Source of the DNA: Sphingobacterium thalpophilum
Lineage (GTDB): Bacteria > Bacteroidota > Bacteroidia > Sphingobacteriales > Sphingobacteriaceae
NCBI RefSeq assembly: GCF_038396785.1
Contig: NZ_CP151087.1
Coordinates: forward strand, 2,356,001-2,420,000
Length of the DNA stretch: 64,000 nt
Direction: 5' to 3'
Shown here in pieces: positions 62,645-64,000 of the stretch (positions are counted from its first letter, which is position 1; every line of letters starts with the position of its first letter). A program made the position numbers and the translations under genes. The notes beneath the pieces were generated by a model. That model had not been told where the DNA came from and ran no database searches. It saw only the letters and a program-made list of their open reading frames with translations.

Positions 62645-64000
62645 TTGAAGTCGTTAATCAACATTTTAACACTATTTATCATTCTTGCAATGGGCAATTC
62701 TAGCTTTGCTCAAAGTAATATTCCTTTAAAACAGAACGGACTTCAAGGTAAAGATCCTATTTCGGCGACCAATAAATCGCAAGACACGAGTAAATCCAAA
62801 ACTGCAGATACGACCAAATCTGTAAGCGATACGACCAAGAAAAAAGGAAGTGGTTTGCAGGCTGAAGTGAGTATTATTGCGGTTGACTCGCAGAAATCTG
62901 AAGTTGCCAAGAATATAAGTCACCTTTATCGCGGAGCAAAGGTAAAATATCAAGATTTTGAACTTTCTGCCGATTATATCCGTCTTGACCGAAACAAGAA
63001 AAAGATTTTTGCTTCTGGGATCTATGACAAAAGTGGTAAATATGTAGGGCGTCCTATCGTCATCATGGGAAATGGTGAATCACCGAAAACGGTAGACTCA
63101 CTCTATTACGATTACGAAAAACAAGAGGGAAACACCTACGGTATTATGACCGAAGTTGATGGTGGATTTATCCAGGCCAATATTGTGCGAAAGAATATCT
63201 ACGACGAAATGTCGATATACAAGGGATTATATAGTACCTGTAATCTACCCTATCCACATACCCATTTTGGCATTCATATCACCAAAGGAATTGTCACTAA
63301 AAACCAGATTATTTCCGGTCCGGCTTATCTTGTGGTGATGGGTGTACCTATGCCGGTGGCATTTCCATTTGCGTTTTTCCCAAAACCAGATAAAAGAGCA
63401 TCTGGTTTTCTCTTCCCATCTTTTGGGGAAGATTATACCAGAGGATTCTCGATGCGGGATATCGGTTGGTATTTGGCCTTCAACGATTACTGGGACAGTG
63501 AGATTAGAGGTTCCTTGTATTCTAAAGGTTCATGGGAAGCGTCCATCAATACGCGCTATACCGTCAACTATAAATTTAACGGTGGTTTTAATATCCGTTA
63601 TGCCAATACCAAAACGGGTATTGAAGGAACATCTAATTATGGCTCCAATAAGGATTTTAATGTCACTTGGAACCATACTCAACGCCAGGAAGCCAATCCA
63701 GGAACATCTTTCTCTGCAAGTGTTAACTTTGGTACAAGTTCTTTCTTTCAAAATACCGGAACCGGAAGTACACAAAACACCTATGAAAACCTTGCACGTA
63801 ACCGTATGGGCTCGTCCATCAGTTATGGAAAAGTATTTGCCGATGGCAAGGTAAACCTCACAGCCAGCTTAACGCATAATCAGGATATGGCTACGCGCAG
63901 TATACAGATGAGTTTACCAAATATCAGCTTAAACGTATCCTCTTTCAATCCATTTGACAGCAAAGACCGTGTCGGTGAACAAAAATGGTATCAACGCATC
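62645..64000 (+). CDS. lptD: LPS-assembly protein LptD, 3' part beyond the window
   Basis: Outer-membrane barrel that inserts LPS. The frame is open from a TTG at 62645 to the window end (452 codons). TTG is chosen as no ATG lies in frame upstream and the resulting N-terminus (LKSLINILTLFIILAMGNSSFAQS) is a signal peptide. A Ser/Thr/Lys linker follows, then the OstA/LptA-like domain (about 80-190, VSIIAVDSQKSEVAKNISHLYRGAKVKYQD), and the start of the barrel (about 220 onward, with YPHTHFGIHITKG and AFFPKPDKRASGFLFPSFG). The -7-like TAATTTTG ends at the start codon, so the promoter is unclear. Confidence 0.88.
   Translation, partial: MKSLINILTLFIILAMGNSSFAQSNIPLKQNGLQGKDPISATNKSQDTSKSKTADTTKSVSDTTKKKGSGLQAEVSIIAVDSQKSEVAKNISHLYRGAKVKYQDFELSADYIRLDRNKKKIFASGIYDKSGKYVGRPIVIMGNGESPKTVDSLYYDYEKQEGNTYGIMTEVDGGFIQANIVRKNIYDEMSIYKGLYSTCNLPYPHTHFGIHITKGIVTKNQIISGPAYLVVMGVPMPVAFPFAFFPKPDKRASGFLFPSFGEDYTRGFSMRDIGWYLAFNDYWDSEIRGSLYSKGSWEASINTRYTVNYKFNGGFNIRYANTKTGIEGTSNYGSNKDFNVTWNHTQRQEANPGTSFSASVNFGTSSFFQNTGTGSTQNTYENLARNRMGSSISYGKVFADGKVNLTASLTHNQDMATRSIQMSLPNISLNVSSFNPFDSKDRVGEQKWYQRI

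Noticed and set aside
63156..63854. Two open frames inside lptD
   Set aside because: They are in other frames of a continuous lptD reading frame and show no family signs.

Overview
The window looks like the chromosome of a Bacteroidota bacterium, most likely a Sphingobacterium or close relative in the Sphingobacteriaceae. Signs of this are the many promoters of the Bacteroidota type (TTG, about 20 bp, then TAnnTTTG), an FtsZ with a long C-terminal extension, a six-domain ribosomal protein S1, a TonB with a short cytoplasmic N-terminus, and single-copy housekeeping genes with moderate GC. The assignment is inferred from gene content only.

Layout. 1-4725: ddl (truncated at the window edge), facing away from a PASTA membrane protein, mltG, a thioesterase and a YihY-type membrane protein. 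4726-7821: a structured leader and strong promoter, rpsA (S1) and a mercaptopyruvate sulfurtransferase. 7823-13838 (minus): an operon coupled by two ATGA overlaps, encoding a helix-hairpin-helix protein with a predicted outer-membrane barrel, ComEC and RecQ; this is a good candidate for a DNA-uptake unit. 13997-22065: gyrB, a Skp-like lipoprotein, corA, tsaB, yidD, rnpA, rpmH, mscL, a NarL-type response regulator and a sugar phosphate isomerase-like TIM barrel. 22140-24970: an IS110-family element in tandem, the first copy intact and the second missing its 5' end. 25022-40821 (minus): the complete dcw cluster, mraZ-rsmH-ftsL-ftsI-murE-mraY-murD-ftsW-murG-murC-ftsQ-ftsA-ftsZ. 41257-48583: aspS, an orphan lutB, an acyltransferase remnant, a Spy-like protein, TonB, an unknown lipoprotein and tsaD. 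48636-54873: tamB, trigger factor and tRNA-Leu(UAG). 54991-57948: a small operon (membrane protein, winged-helix regulator, Coq4-like protein, CreD) carrying two copies of one operator. 58117-64000: an S9 peptidase, a repeat-rich gap, mlaD, an N-acetylmuramoyl-L-alanine amidase and the start of lptD.

The main theme is envelope biogenesis: lipid II synthesis and septation (dcw, ddl, mltG, amidase), outer-membrane building (TamB, LptD, MlaD, Skp-like) and energy transduction (TonB). The least described parts are the hhh-comEC-recQ unit, the duplicated palindromic operator around the winged-helix/Coq4/CreD genes, the IS110 tandem with its mutually exclusive leader hairpins, the TGTGGAAAA box cluster between ftsA and ftsZ, and the GTGGG repeats that flank mraZ and also precede aspS.
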